Positions 8,868-19,417 of a DNA stretch of 64,000 bases are shown one piece after another. Location of the stretch: NCBI GenBank assembly GCA_963721115.1, contig CAVRIA010000013.1, positions 1 through 64,000 of the forward strand, read 5' to 3'. A model generated the notes under the pieces. That model had not been told where the DNA came from and did not search any database. It saw nothing but the letters and a program-made list of their open reading frames with translations. Numbering within the stretch: the stretch's first letter is position 1; each line of letters starts with the position of its first letter. The stretch comes from CAVRIA01 sp963721115 (GTDB taxonomy: Bacteria; Desulfobacterota; Binatia; HRBIN30; CADEER01). A program made the position numbers and the translations under genes.

Positions 8868-9677
8868 GCACGACGGCCGTGACCGCCATGGCGCACGACC
8901 TGCAGAGCTGCGAGGGCTGCGGTCTGCTCTCGCGTCCCGCGTCCGACGCCGACGAAGGGACGCTGCCCGCGCTGCGACGAGGTGCTGGAGTTCCGCAAGA
9001 CGGAAAGCATCCAGCGTACGTGGGCCTACCTGATCGCCGCGGCGATCTGCTACGTGCCGGCCAACGTCCTCCCGGTGCTGACGACGACCACCGCCGCCGG
9101 GGCCGAGTCCGACACCATCCTGCAGGGCGTCGTGCTCCTGTGGTCGCCGACCGGGTGGCCGCTGTCGCTCATCGTGCTCTTCGCCAGCATCATGATCCCC
9201 AGCGCCAAGATCGTGGCGCTCGCCTACCTGCTCGTCACCGTGCAGCGCGGCTCGGTGCAGAACAGCGGGCAACGCCTGCGGCTCTACCGGTTGGTCGAGT
9301 TCATCGGTCGCTGGTCGATGGTCGACGTGTTCGTCGACGCCTTCACCGCGGCCCTCGTTCAGCTGCCGCCGCTCATGTCCGTGGCGCCGGCACCCGGCTT
9401 GTTCTTCTTCGCTGCAGTCGTGGTCCTGACCATGCTGGCGGTGGAGTCCTTCGACCCGCGGCTGATCTGGGACTCCCTGAGCTCCGTTGGAAATTCGCCC
9501 CCGTCCGCGCTTCGCGCTCCGATGGGCTCGGCCCCGCGAGCCCAGCCCACGGGGCCTCCTCGTCCCTCTTCCACGAGTCTTCGGGGGCGCGCAGCCCATG
9601 ATCACTCCTCGGATTCGGGACAGCCGGAACACCCCGCCGGGGGGCGGTCCCCTGCCACGATGCCGGCCGCCGGCTGA
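8864..9677 (+). CDS. pqiA: paraquat-inducible protein A, second domain
   Basis: Second PqiA domain, about 270 residues. The Cys pair CEGCGLL is followed by a second Cys pair (C-P-R-C) that is only seen after correcting one extra base near 8962. The four membrane segments follow, starting TWAYLIAAAICYVPANVLPV, and the domain ends at the typical SFDPRLIWD. The last 60 residues after that motif are Pro/Ser/Arg-rich low complexity and unlike the family, so the true end may be nearer 9480 with another error. GTG at 8864 overlaps the previous stop. It lies 13 bases upstream of pqiB in the same operon. Confidence 0.82.
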
Positions 9678-9690
9678 AGAGAGGTTCGAC

Positions 9691-11320
9691 ATGTCTGACA
9701 GCGAGACACCGCTTCCTCACGTCCCCCAGTCGCGTGCGGTTGCCAAGAAGCGCACCCGGCTCTCCGCCGTCTGGATCATCCCCATCGTCGCCGCGGTCGC
9801 CGGCGCGTGGGTCGCCGTGACGAGGATCCTGGGCGAGGGGCCGAAGATCACGATCGTCTTCCAGTCGGCCGAGGGACTCGAGGCCGGCAAGACCAAGATC
9901 CAGTACAACGGCGTCGAGGTCGGCACCCTCACCGACGATGCGGCTCTCGGACGACCACCGGCACGTGATCACGACCGCGCAGATGGAGCCCAAGACGGAG
10001 AGCCTGCTCGTCGACGACACGCAGTTCTGGGTCGTGCGCCCGCGCATCTCGGGTGCCAACGTCAGCGGACTGGGCACGCTCATCTCCGGTGCCTACGTCG
10101 GCATGGAGATCGGCCAGTCGGAGAACGGCAAACGCAGATTCGAGGCGCTCGAAACGCCACCGGTGGTGACCACCGACGTCGCCGGACGCTACTTCGTCCT
10201 CAAGACGCCCGAACCTCGGCTCGCTGGACGTCGGCACGCCGGTCTTCTTCCGCCGACTGCAGGTCGGTCAGGTCGTGTCGTACGAGCTCGACAAGGACGG
10301 CAGCGCCCTGAGCGTCAAGGCGTTCGTCAAGGCACCCTACGACCAGTACGTCAATCCGGACACGCGCTTCTGGCACGCCAGCGGGATCGACGTGTCGCTC
10401 TCGGCGAGCGGCCTCAGCGTCCAGACCCAATCGATGCTGTCCATTCTCATCGGCGGCATCGCCTTCGAGACGCCCGCCGCGGATCCGCCTCTGCCGCCGG
10501 CCGAAGCGAACACCGCCTTCACCCTGTTCAGCGACCGAGCCGAGGCCTTCAAGCCGTCTGCGCGCGATCCGCAGACCTATGTCGTGGTCTTCCGGCAGTC
10601 CGTCCGCGGTCTCGCCCCCGGCGCGCCGGTGGAGTTCCGCGGAATTCCGATCGGTGAGGTCACGCCGGATAGACGCACGGGTGGACACCCAGACCTTCGA
10701 GTTCTCCTCGCCGGTGACCATCGTTCTGGACGCGCAGAGGCTCGGGGTGAAGGTCGAGAAGCTGGCCCTCGGGGACGGATCTCGCGGCCGTGCGCCGGAA
10801 GCTGGTCGACAGCCTGGTGGCGCACGGCGTGCGCGCACAGCTGCAGACCGGGAACCTGCTGACCGGCGCCCTGTTCGTGTCGTTCGACTTCTTTCCCGAC
10901 GCGCCGCCGGCGACGGTGGACTGGTCGCAGACGCCGCCGCAGCTGCCGACCGCTCCGGGGCAGCTCGAGGCGATCGAGGCGAGCGCCACCAGCATCGTCA
11001 AGAAGATCGACCAGATACCGTTCAAGGCGATCGGTAACGATCTGCAGAGCATCATGAAGAAGCTCGACCAGGTGCCGATCAAGGGGATCGGCGACGACCT
11101 GCACAAGGCGATCGGCGACCTCGATCAGACGCTCGTCAGCGGGCGCAGCACGCTCGACAACGCCAACAAGCTGGTCGAGCCCGACTCGGCCCTCGCCGCC
11201 GACCTGAGCAACACACTGCAGGAGGTGACCCGGGCGGCGCGGTCGCTGCGCGTGCTCGCCGATTACCTCGAGCGCCATCCCGAAGCGCTGATTCGCGGCA
11301 AGACGGAGGAGAAGAAGTGA
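9691..11320 (+). CDS. pqiB: MCE-domain lipid-transport protein PqiB
   Basis: Membrane-anchored periplasmic tunnel protein of about 543 residues. After a short cytoplasmic start, one transmembrane helix (WIIPIVAAVAGAWVAVT, about residues 27-43) leads into three MCE domains. Their starts can be read at VFQSAEGLEAGKTKIQYNGV, at SLDVGTPVFFRRLQVGQV and at FRQSVRGLAPGAPVEFRGI. A C-terminal helical part has repeated K-x-I-D-Q-I/V-P heptad-like units, which in PqiB build the coiled-coil needle. Four single-base frameshifts (near 9938, 10215, 10665 and 10785) break the raw frame, but all domain motifs are intact. It lies between pqiA and pqiC and completes a Pqi lipid-transfer system. Confidence 0.87.
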
Positions 11321-11909
11321 TGGCGAGCCGTAGCACGCATTCCCTACTCTGCGATCGCGGTCGTCGCGGCGGCCGCGGGCGGTTGCGCCTCGACGACGGC
11401 GCGGTTCTACACCCTGAATGCCGACGGCGACCGCCACCGACGAGCCGGCGGCGCACTACGCCGTCCTGGTCGGACCGGTGTCCGTGCCCCCGTCGGTCGA
11501 TCGGCCGCAGTTCGTCCTCCAGGTCGCGCCCAACCGCATCGACGTCGACGAGTTCAACCGCTGGGCGGTGCCGTTGAACGACGGCATCGCGCGCGCCGTC
11601 GCCGGCGACCTGGCGGTGCTGCTCGGCGCCGACGTCGCCGTCGCGCCGCTCGCCAACTTCGCTGCGGCCTATCGGGTGACGATCGACGTCCAGCGCTTCG
11701 ACTCGGTGCCGGGCGAGTCGGCGCTCGTCGACGCGGTGTGGGCGGTGCGCCCGACGGCGGGCGGAGAGGTGCGCACCGGCCGCACGGTGGCGCGCGAGGC
11801 CGTGTCGGTCAAAGGCTTCGATGCGCTCGCCGCCGCGCACAGCCGCGCGCTGGCGAAAGTGAGCGAGGACATCGCCGCGGCGATCCGGGCGGCGAATTCG
11901 GCGCGTTGA
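11320..11909 (+). CDS. pqiC: outer-membrane lipoprotein PqiC (ABC-type transport auxiliary family)
   Basis: About 196 residues after correction of two frameshifts (near 11335 and 11418). The corrected N-terminus is a hydrophobic lipoprotein signal, with the Cys of A-A-G-G-C, followed by T-T-A-R-F-Y-T-L, the beta-strand start typical of PqiC. Downstream, VDEFNRWAVPLNDGIARA and the final helix around AKVSEDIAAAI match the family. PqiC anchors the PqiB tube at the outer membrane. ATG at 11320 overlaps the pqiB stop by one base. The operon order A-A-B-C is conserved in other Gram-negatives, which supports the call despite the broken frame. Confidence 0.82.
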
Positions 11910-11915
11910 ACGGTG

Positions 11916-14425
11916 ATGGCGCGATCCGAGGTTCCTCCGCCCGCGGCAACCGGCGGTAAGGCGAGGATCCCTCGCGCGCCGACGCGCCGCCTGGTCCCGA
12001 TCCTTTTTGCCTTCCTCGTCCTCCCCTCGGGGCAGGGGCATGCCCAGCCGACGCCGCGCGCTCAAGGCGGGCGGGCGACCGGGTGGATCGAACCCGAAGA
12101 GGTGCCCGTCCGCGCCGATGCGCTGCGCCGCCGCTTGGAAGCGGCTGAGCCCGACGCGTCGGCACGGGCAACCCTCGAGCGAATCGAGAGGGGTCTGGCG
12201 CTGCTCGGCCCCGAGTCTCGATGCAGTGCTCGAGCAGGCGACCGCGGCACTCGCCCGCTGGAGCTCGTTTCTCGAGCTCGAGAATCAGCGAAGCCAATTG
12301 GCGGCCACCGCTTCACCGCTCGCCGCCTGGGAAGAAACCCTGGTGGCCGAAGGAAAGCGAGTGGCGCGGGCGCTCGACGAGATCGCGCGTGTGCGGCGCG
12401 TCTGGTCGGAGACGCTCAGTCGGCCCGAAACGGGCGCGGCGGGAGCCTTGGTGGGGCGGCGTGTCCAGGCATCGCTCGAGGCGTTGGACGGCGCCGCGGC
12501 GAGCCTGACGGCCTGGCGGGCACGCGTCCTGGTGCTGAGCGAACGATTGGCCGACCGCCGCGACGCCGTCGACGCCATGCTCGAGAGGCTGCGGGCGGCG
12601 TCGGTCGCCGAGCGGGCGAACCTCTTCGTTCCCAGCCGCCCGCCGCTCTGGCAGAGCGGCTTCGGCGCCGAGCTGCGGCGCGAGCTGCCGCACATCCCGG
12701 AGGAGATCCGCTCGTACGCCAGGGGCACGCGCGCGTACGTCGAGCGCGATCCACGTCCGCTCGTCGTGCAGCTGTTGCTGGCGGCGCTCCTGATGATCGG
12801 CTTCCGCCGCCTCTCGGCACGAGCCCCGCAGCGTTTGGGGTCGTCGCGAGCGGCGCGGCTGCTCGAGCGCCCGTATTCGAGCGGCCTGCTCTTCGCCCTG
12901 CTGGCGTCGCCGGCGCTCCACCCGCTGGCCCCGCAGCGGTTCATGCAGCTCTTGGGGACGGTCGCGCTCCTTCCCGCCGCCCGCATCGTCGTCCACGCCA
13001 CCGGGCGCGGCAATCTGGCCGCGTTTGCGGGCCCCTTCGCTCCTGCTGCTCTTCGACCGGCTCGCGCTCGCCCTCGCACCGCTGCCCGCCGTCGCGCGCG
13101 CCAGCTTCCTGCTGGTCCTGGTGATCGCGTTCGGTCTGGCTTTCTGGCTCGAGCGCCGCGCCCGCCGCGCCGGCGACCCGCTCTGGATGCGCCGCGCGGC
13201 GGAGCTCGCCATGCTCGGGCTGGTGCTGGCGATTTTGGCGGAGGTCGGGGGCTGGGCCAATCTCGCCGCGCTGCTCGGTCGCGGCATCGTCGCGAGCGCC
13301 GTCGTCGCGCTGTACGTCTACGCCGGCGCGGTGTCGTTGGAGCCGGTTCTCGTCTACTTCTCGAGCTCGCCCGCGCTGCACCGCAGCCACCTGCTCGAAC
13401 GCAACACGGCCGCCCTGCAGCGCGGCGTGGAGCTCGGGCTGCGCTGGCTCGGCGCGGCGCTGTGGCTCTACCTCGTGCTGCGGGCGGTCGGGTTGCGCGG
13501 CTCGGCGGCCCAGGCGCTGCGCGGGCTGCTGCAGGTGGGTGTCTCGGTCGGCGCGCTCTCGCTTTCGCTCGGAGCCGTGCTCGCCTTCGTTCTGACGCTC
13601 TTGGCGGCGCTGCTCGTGGCGCGGATCGTCAACGGGGTGCTCGAAGAAGACGTCTATCCGCGCACCAACCTGCCGCGCGGCATCCCGCACGCCCTCTCCA
13701 CCCTGGTGCGCTACGGCGTCTTCTCGCTCGGCTTCCTGCTGGCCCTGGCCGCTGCGGGTGTCCAGCTGAGCCAGCTCACGATCCTGCTCGGCGGTCTCGG
13801 GGTGGGAATCGGGCTCGGTCTGCAGGACCTGGTCAAGAACTTCGCCGCCGGTCTGACGCTGCTCTTCGAGCGCCGCGTGCACGTCGGAGACGCGTTGAAC
13901 ATCTCGAGCCAGGAGATCTTCGGCCGCGTGCTGTCCATCGGGATGCGAGCCACGGTGGTGCGCAACTGGAACGGCACCGAGGTCGTCGTGCCGAACGGCG
14001 ACCTGGTCTCCGGCGCCGTCACCAACTGGACGCTCTCCGACCGCCTGAGCCGCATCGAGTTCCCGGTCGGCGTCGCCTACGGCACCGACCCTGCGCGCGT
14101 CGTCGCGCTGCTGCTCGACGTCGCCCAGGTCAACGCCAACGTGCTCCCGAGGCCGGCTCCGCAGGCGCTGTTCAAGGGCTTCGGCGACAGCTCGCTCGAT
14201 TTCCTGTTGCGCGCCTGGACGGACCAGGAGTACGAGCGGATCGCGCCGCTGACGAGCGAGCTGGCGCTGGCGGTCCACCGCAGCCTTTACGAAGCCGGGA
14301 TCGAAATTCCGTTCCCGCAGCGCGATCTCCACCTCGCCAGCGTCTCCCCGGAGGTCCGCGCCGCGCTGTCCGATCCCACCCCCGATACGGGGCGCGCTCG
14401 ATCGACCGGCGAGGTGGCGAAGTGA
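11916..14425 (+). CDS. large MscS-family mechanosensitive channel
   Basis: About 836 residues after joining three frames (shifts near 12215 and 13040). The signal-like N-terminus ends GQGHAQ, followed by a periplasmic helical domain (about 40-260), then at least eight hydrophobic segments. The MscS pore region is TILLGGLGVGIGLGLQDLV, with the Gly/Ala-rich TM3 followed by KNFAAGLTLLFERRVHVGD. The beta-domain has VRNWNGTEVVVPNGDLVSG, and the alpha-beta C-terminal domain ends EIPFPQRDLHL. The layout resembles MscK/YbdG-like channels that open on membrane tension. It starts 6 bases after pqiC, so it is probably in the pqi operon, pairing lipid transport with envelope-stress protection. ATG 11916 is preceded directly by an in-frame GTG. 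Confidence 0.85.
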
Positions 14426-14452
14426 GGAGGGGGCGCTCGGCGCGCCCCCTCC
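14426..14452. terminator. bidirectional hairpin terminator
   Basis: Perfect 11-bp stem GGAGGGGGCGC / GCGCCCCCTCC with a 5-base loop, directly after the channel stop and 6 bases from the stop of the convergent lipoprotein gene. There is no long T-run, but the position between two convergent genes supports the role. Confidence 0.7.
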
Positions 14453-14457
14453 GTTCA

Positions 14458-15045
14458 TCAGTCCTTCTCGGGCTCTTCGACCGAGATGGCAAACGCCTCG
14501 GTGTAGGTGATCTCGACGAGATCGCCGACCGAAACCTGATCGAGCTTCTCGGGATGGCGGACCTTGATGGTCGTGGTCTCGCCATCGGCGGTCTTCAGGG
14601 TGACGGTCTTCGCTTCCTTGTCGATGCCGGCGATCGTCGCGGTCAGCGTCGTGACCCGCCCGGCGGCGCCAGCGGGCTTCTCCCCGAGCTTGGCGCGACC
14701 CAGCCCCTCGGCGACCTCAGCCCCGGGCACGGCCGTGCCGGGTCTCTTCACCTCGTACGCGAGCGACTCGTAGTAGGTCACGGTCACCTGGTCGCCCACC
14801 TTGACCTGCGGCAGGTTGCGCACCTCGTCGCCGGCGACGAACTTGACCACCGAGCCGTCGGCGCGCTGCAACGTGACGTGGCGCGTCTTCAGGTCGATCG
14901 CCTTCACCGTGGCCGTCGCCGATACGACGTTCTGACCGACGGTGCCGCTCGGGGGCGGCGCCGCTTCCTTGTGCGTTGCGGCGCAGGCGGCAAAGCACAG
15001 AGTAGCGCAGACGGCGACAACGAACCTCGCCTCGATCTTTCTCAT
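14458..15045 (-). CDS. lipoprotein with two tandem OB-like (DUF5666-like) repeats
   Basis: About 195 residues. The lipoprotein signal ends at LCFAAC, then comes a short Pro/Ser linker, then two similar beta-rich repeats of about 65 residues. Repeat 1 begins ATVKAIDLKTRHVTLQRADG and ends VGDQVTVTYYESLAYEV. Repeat 2 begins ATIAGIDKEAKTVTLKTADG and ends VGDLVEITYTEAFAISV. This A-x-I-D-x-x-x-x-x-V-T-L pattern is widespread in small periplasmic proteins of unknown function. Of three consecutive ATGs (15051, 15048, 15045), the last has the best spacing to GGAGG. It is in the same direction as the barrel gene upstream, 64 bases away, and may share its transcript. Confidence 0.75.
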   Translation of the reverse strand: MRKIEARFVVAVCATLCFAACAATHKEAAPPPSGTVGQNVVSATATVKAIDLKTRHVTLQRADGSVVKFVAGDEVRNLPQVKVGDQVTVTYYESLAYEVKRPGTAVPGAEVAEGLGRAKLGEKPAGAAGRVTTLTATIAGIDKEAKTVTLKTADGETTTIKVRHPEKLDQVSVGDLVEITYTEAFAISVEEPEKD

Positions 15046-15109
15046 CATCATCTCTCCTCCCGTTGTGTGTCGAACCTCGTTGGTTGATGGCGAAGCCGTC
15101 CGCCGCCGG

Positions 15110-15955
15110 TCACTTCTTCGGAAACAGCAGAAAGACGGTGAACCGCATGCCCCAGTCGGGCGCGCTCGTCGGACCTTCGACGTACAGCTTGGGGCCGATC
15201 TGCAGGTTGATGGGCTGCCCGCGCACCTTGAGGATCTGACTCACGATGGCGATCAACGGCACCGTCCACTTGCTGGCATTCCAGTCGTAGGTGGACTCGG
15301 TCTGGACGCCGAACGTCGTGTACGTCTTGAGGGTGTAGCTCAGGAATGGCTGCAAGAACGTGGCATTCACGTCGGGGAAGGTGCTCGTCCCGCCGATGGA
15401 GGCGAGGTGATTGGCGAGCATGCCATAGGTCCAGCCGTGGTCCTGCCGGAGGACGACGGCGGTCGGCCCGACGCCGAACTTTTGCGCCCCCAGGAAATCG
15501 GTCGAGGTCGGCAGCAGGAAGACCGGACCCACTCCCCAAATGAGCCCGACTGGGCCGGGCGCCTTCGGGGAGAAGAAAAGACTCTGCGTGATGTCTCCGA
15601 TACCGGTCTGATCCGTATCGGGGATGACGTCGTCCTGATGGATGATCGGCACGATGGTTCGCGAGATCAGGTTCCAGTCTTCGGAGATGGAGATTGGAAT
15701 GACGGGCTGAACGTTGAGCGTGTATTTGAAGCCCTTGCTCCGCGGACCGCTGCCCCACTCGAAGTTGCTCTGGAACGGTACGCTGATGAGCGCGGCGACC
15801 GGGTTTTGTATCTGCTTGGCCAGCTCGGCGCTCTGGTCTGCCCCCACCGCGGCGGGCGCGCTCGGCGCCGACGTGTCTTCGGCAGCGAGCCGCGTGCCGA
15901 ACGACACGCCGAGCGCGACGACCATCGCGGCAAGCGCGGCGCTTCCCTTCATCAT
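15110..15955 (-). CDS. outer-membrane barrel-like protein ('neuromedin U'-annotated family)
   Basis: A 281-residue exported protein. The signal peptide ends near RLAAED. The mature part begins with the family hallmark around QIQNPVAALISVPFQSNFEW, then LNVQPVIPISISEDWNLISR, GLIWGVGPVFLLPTSTD and the C-terminal aromatic ending MRFTVFLLFPKK typical of an outer-membrane beta-barrel. Proteins of this type are often annotated as 'transporter' or, misleadingly, neuromedin U. Function is not known. ATG 15955 lies 9 bases after AAGGAG. The paralogue is at 7169-8029. Confidence 0.75.
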   Translation of the reverse strand: MMKGSAALAAMVVALGVSFGTRLAAEDTSAPSAPAAVGADQSAELAKQIQNPVAALISVPFQSNFEWGSGPRSKGFKYTLNVQPVIPISISEDWNLISRTIVPIIHQDDVIPDTDQTGIGDITQSLFFSPKAPGPVGLIWGVGPVFLLPTSTDFLGAQKFGVGPTAVVLRQDHGWTYGMLANHLASIGGTSTFPDVNATFLQPFLSYTLKTYTTFGVQTESTYDWNASKWTVPLIAIVSQILKVRGQPINLQIGPKLYVEGPTSAPDWGMRFTVFLLFPKK

Positions 15956-16158
15956 CACCGTGCACTCCTTCACGTCAGATCCTGGCCGAGCCTAATGCCA
16001 TGGCGCGTTCTTCGAGTCCGGAAGGTCTCCGGAAGATTCTCGGAAACCTCCTCGACATCGCTCCGTCGATTGGGGCAATGGGAGGGAAACTTCGTGCTCC
16101 GAGCGGGCCCGTGGCGCCGCCGCGCGGGCATTTCCCGGAACTTTTCCTCAACCTTCGG

Positions 16159-17876
16159 TCAATCTCGAATGGCGGGGGCGCGCAGCGACCGCCGATACGC
16201 CTTCACGACGTCCTCCAGCCCGTCGTAGAAAGCACCCTCGCCGAACAGCTCCCGGAACCGGTAGCGGCTCTCCGCCTTGACGTCCTGCATGATGTTCGCG
16301 ACGACCAGACGTACGCCCTTGTCCTTCAACCTCGCATAGGTCGACCGGAGGATCTCCGCCGCGGAGTAGTCGATGTCGTCCACCGCGGAAGCGTCGAAGC
16401 AGAGCCAGCGCAGGTTCGGCTCCGCGGTGTTGGCGAGAAAAGAGACCTCATCCGCGAACTGCTGGACGTTGGCGTAGTACAGGCTGTGCGTGAATCGGTA
16501 GATGACCAGGCCCGGCGCGGCCTGAGCGGCCGTGGCCACCGGCTGCGGTTGCCAGCCGCCCGAGTCGCCGGGCAAGAGCACCGCGTTCTTCGGTCGATAC
16601 CCGTGCCGGGTGTGATCGATGAGCGACAAGGCGATGGCGAGCAGGATCCCCTGTTCGACACCGACGACCACGACCATCGACGCGGTGATCAGTGCCACCC
16701 AGAACTCCGATCGTCGTTCCGCGAAGACCCGCCTCATCCCCGCGAGATCGATCAGGTCGACTCCGATCAGAAACACGATGGCTGACAGGACCGCTTCCGG
16801 CATGTACGCCAGCGGTGCCGTCAGGAAGAGCAGAATCAGCAATACGATCGCCGCCATCACCAAGAGCGACAGCTGGGTGCGCCCGCCGGCGCTGTCGACC
16901 ATCTGCGTCTTCGTCGGGCTGCCGTTGACGACGAAGGTGCCGGACAGACCGGCGCCGATGTTGGCCAGGGCCAGACCGACCAGGTCGGTGTTCTCGCTGA
17001 AACTCTCGTCGTAGCGCGCGGCATAGGCGCGGGAGGTCGCGGCGCTCTGTGCCAGGATGACCACGAACATCGCAAAGGCCGTCGGAAGCAGCGTCGCCAT
17101 GAGGGGCCAACCCCAGTCGACCTGCGGCAGACCCAGGTGCGGCAGACCGCCCGGAACGACTCCGAGCACGTGCACGTGCTCACCGAGTCCGAACGCCCAA
17201 CTCGCGACCAGGGAACCGATCACCGCGATCAGGGGCCCGGGAATTCTCTTCGAAACCATCTCGAGACCGACGATGACCGCCAGCACGGCGAGCGTGATCG
17301 CCACGTGCGTAGAAGTTGATTTGCCCCAGTTCTCGAAGATCGTTCCAGATCTTTTCCAGCGTGCCGTGGCCGCCCCCCTTCAGACCCAGCATGCCGGCGA
17401 TCTGTCCCAGCGCGACCTGAATGCCGACCCCGGTCAGGAACCCGATCAGCACGGTACGCGAGAGGAAGTCCGCCATGAATCCCAGGCGAATGAGACGCGC
17501 CACGATCAGAAATCCCGCGGCCATCAACGCCAGCACGGCGGCCAACGCCACGTACTCGTCCGAGCCGGTGGAGGCGATCCCGGCGAGACTGCTGGCCAAG
17601 ATGGCGGCCGTGGCCGAATCGGCGCCCACCACCAGGTGCCGTGAAGAGCCGAACACGGCGAACAGCGCCGTCGGGGATGAGCACGGTGTAGAGACCGGTG
17701 ATCACCGGCGTGCCGGAGATCTTGGTGTAGCCCATCACTTCGGGGACGGCGAGCGCGGCCAGTGTGATGCCGGCAACGATCTCGGTCGGGATCCGAGCGG
17801 CCGTGATCGGCAGCACCCCCTGCAGGATGGGGAGACGGACGATCGGGGTGCGATCGTATCGACGCGGTGTCGCCAC
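16159..17876 (-). CDS. SulP-family anion transporter with STAS domain
   Basis: About 572 residues after joining three frames (shifts near 17650 and 17310). The SulP membrane domain begins IVAGITLAALAVPEVMGYTK, includes VVGADSATAAILAS and continues through NTDLVGLALANIGAGLSGTF and VNGSPTKTQMVDSAGGRTQL. The last 130 residues form a STAS domain (VIYRFTHSLYYANVQQFADE to DVVKAYRRSLR) with WLCFDASAVDDIDYSAAEIL at the usual phospho-site. SulP proteins move sulfate, bicarbonate or other anions; the substrate is unassigned. It lies alone, 204 bases downstream of nothing transcribed in the same direction. The first 16 kb carries sulfur genes, so sulfate uptake or export is conceivable but unproven. Confidence 0.85.
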
Positions 17877-17973
17877 GCAACCCCTTTACCCACGCTCGCG
17901 GGATGAAATACAAGGCGCTGTGATCTGCTCGCATCTGGGTTACGCAATGGCGAGCCTCGCGCCGGAGCTTTGG

Positions 17974-17993
17974 ATTCCGGCTTCCGCCGGAAT
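17974..17993. repeat. short palindromic repeat, half of a dispersed element
   Basis: ATTCCGGC-TTCC-GCCGGAAT hairpin preceded by TGG and followed by GAG. It resembles the inner part of the larger inverted repeat at 52083-52173 (GGATTCC/CGGAATGA-type ends). It lies in the spacer before the acetyltransferase. Confidence 0.5.
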
Positions 17994-18022
17994 GAGCTCG
18001 AGACGGGAGTGAGAATGCGCCT

Positions 18023-18544
18023 GTGATTCGACAGCTGTGCGAATACGACGCCGAGGCCTACGTCGAGCTGCGGCGGCAAGCGCTGCTGGACTCGCCCCTC
18101 GCGTTCGCGGCCTCTCCCGCCGACGACCTCGCCGCCTCGGCGGAGGCCGTTCGCGCGCAGCTGCGGTTGGCGCCCGAGTCGGTGATCCTCGGCGCGTTCT
18201 CGGAACGTCTGGTCGGAGCGATCGGCCTCTACCGCGACCGCCACCTCAAGGCCGCGCACAAGGTGCATCTCTGGGGCATGTACGTCGCGCCGGACCACCG
18301 CCGGCGCGGCGTCGGGGTCGCGCTTCTGCAAGCCGCCCTCCGGCACGCGCGGGCGCTGCCCGGGGTGACGTGGGTTCATCTCAGCGTCAGCTCCGCCGCG
18401 CCGGCCGCGCGCCGACTCTACGAACGGGCGGGCTTCGAGGTATGGGGCACGGAACCCGATGCCCTGCGCTACGGCGGCCAGGCGGTGGTCGAGCACCACA
18501 TGGCGTTGGCGCTCGAAACCGCGAGGGGAGAGGCCGCCAGTTGA
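18023..18544 (+). CDS. GNAT-family N-acetyltransferase
   Basis: A 173-residue acetyltransferase of the common GNAT fold. Motif A, the acetyl-CoA pyrophosphate loop, is YVAPDHRRRGVGVALLQAAL. The preceding strand is HLWGM and the following helix carries ARRLYERAGFEVWG. The substrate cannot be deduced. GTG at 18023 is the only early start and lies after a short palindrome. The next gene follows 45 bases later on the same strand. Confidence 0.87.
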   Translation: MIRQLCEYDAEAYVELRRQALLDSPLAFAASPADDLAASAEAVRAQLRLAPESVILGAFSERLVGAIGLYRDRHLKAAHKVHLWGMYVAPDHRRRGVGVALLQAALRHARALPGVTWVHLSVSSAAPAARRLYERAGFEVWGTEPDALRYGGQAVVEHHMALALETARGEAAS

Positions 18545-18589
18545 CAGCGGTGCGGTGGCGGAGACGCTTCCATGCTAGGCTGACCCGCC

Positions 18590-19254
18590 GTGGCGACCCT
18601 TGGAAAACGGCCGGGCCGCTCGCTGGCGGCGATCGGGGCGGCGGCGTTGCTCGCCGTGCTCGTGTCGTTCGGCACCGCACTGCGCGGCAGCGGAGCGGAC
18701 GGCGATCGCGTGTTCGTGTACCAGGTGGTGGACGGGGACACGATTCGCGTCGTCACCGGAACGCACCGCGAGACGGTGCGGCTGCTCGGCGTCGACGCGC
18801 CGGAGACCCATCATCCCGTGAAAGGACAGGAGCCGTACGGACCGGAGGCGACGGAGTTCGCGCGCGCGGCGTTGCAGGGCAAGTGGGTAGGCTCGAGTAC
18901 GAGGACGGGCCGCGCAAGGACAAGTACCATCGCACGCTGGCCTACGTGCGGCTCGACGACGGCACACTGTTCAACCAGTCGCTGATCGAGGCCGGCTATG
19001 CGGAGGTGTTCAGGCGCTTCCCGTTCCGCTACTCCGAGCAATTTCGCGCCGCCGAGCGCGCGGCGCGCGCCTCGCACGTCGGAATGTGGCAGCTGGCCGA
19101 ACGACCAGCCGGCCGGATCATCGGCAACCGCCATTCCAAGATCTACCACCTGCCCGGCCAGAGCCACTACGACAAAGTCGCGGAGGACAACCGCGTCTAC
19201 TTCGATTCGGAAGAGGCGGCCCGCGCGGCCGGGTACCGGCCGGCGCAGCGTTGA
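18590..19254 (+). CDS. staphylococcal-nuclease-like (thermonuclease family) protein
   Basis: About 221 residues. An N-terminal hydrophobic segment (AAIGAAALLAVLVSFGTAL) is a signal or membrane anchor. The SNase fold follows, with VVDGDTIRVV, VRLLGVDAPETHHP, then after a one-base frameshift near 18890 LEYEDGPRKDKYHRTLAYVR and EAGYAEVFRRFPF. The active-site Asp and Arg/Glu positions of SNase are represented. The C-terminal piece GNRHSKIYHLPGQSHYDKV with YFDSEEAARAAGYRPA is the DNA-binding-like tail seen in many such proteins. GTG at 18590 is the assigned start. It is a secreted or membrane-anchored nuclease, role unknown. Confidence 0.82.
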
Positions 19255-19417
19255 CGAGGCTCAACCGGGGAATACCTCGCGCCGCTTCTTTCTCCGCAGG
19301 CAGCGGGGCGAAAGCCGTACGTCGCCGCGGGCTGTTGACGATGCGTGACCGGGGATGAGAAAGATGCATACGCATGTATCTCCACCCGGTGCGGCCTTTT
19401 GAGACGGTCCAGTGAAG

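Noticed and set aside
12007..15087. 1026-codon plus-strand open frame
   Set aside because: Only its first third is real channel sequence in that frame; the rest is a shadow of the MscS-type gene and of the minus-strand lipoprotein.
15110..15955. Neuromedin U
   Set aside because: That is a eukaryotic peptide name carried over in bacterial annotations. The sequence is a bacterial exported barrel-like protein.
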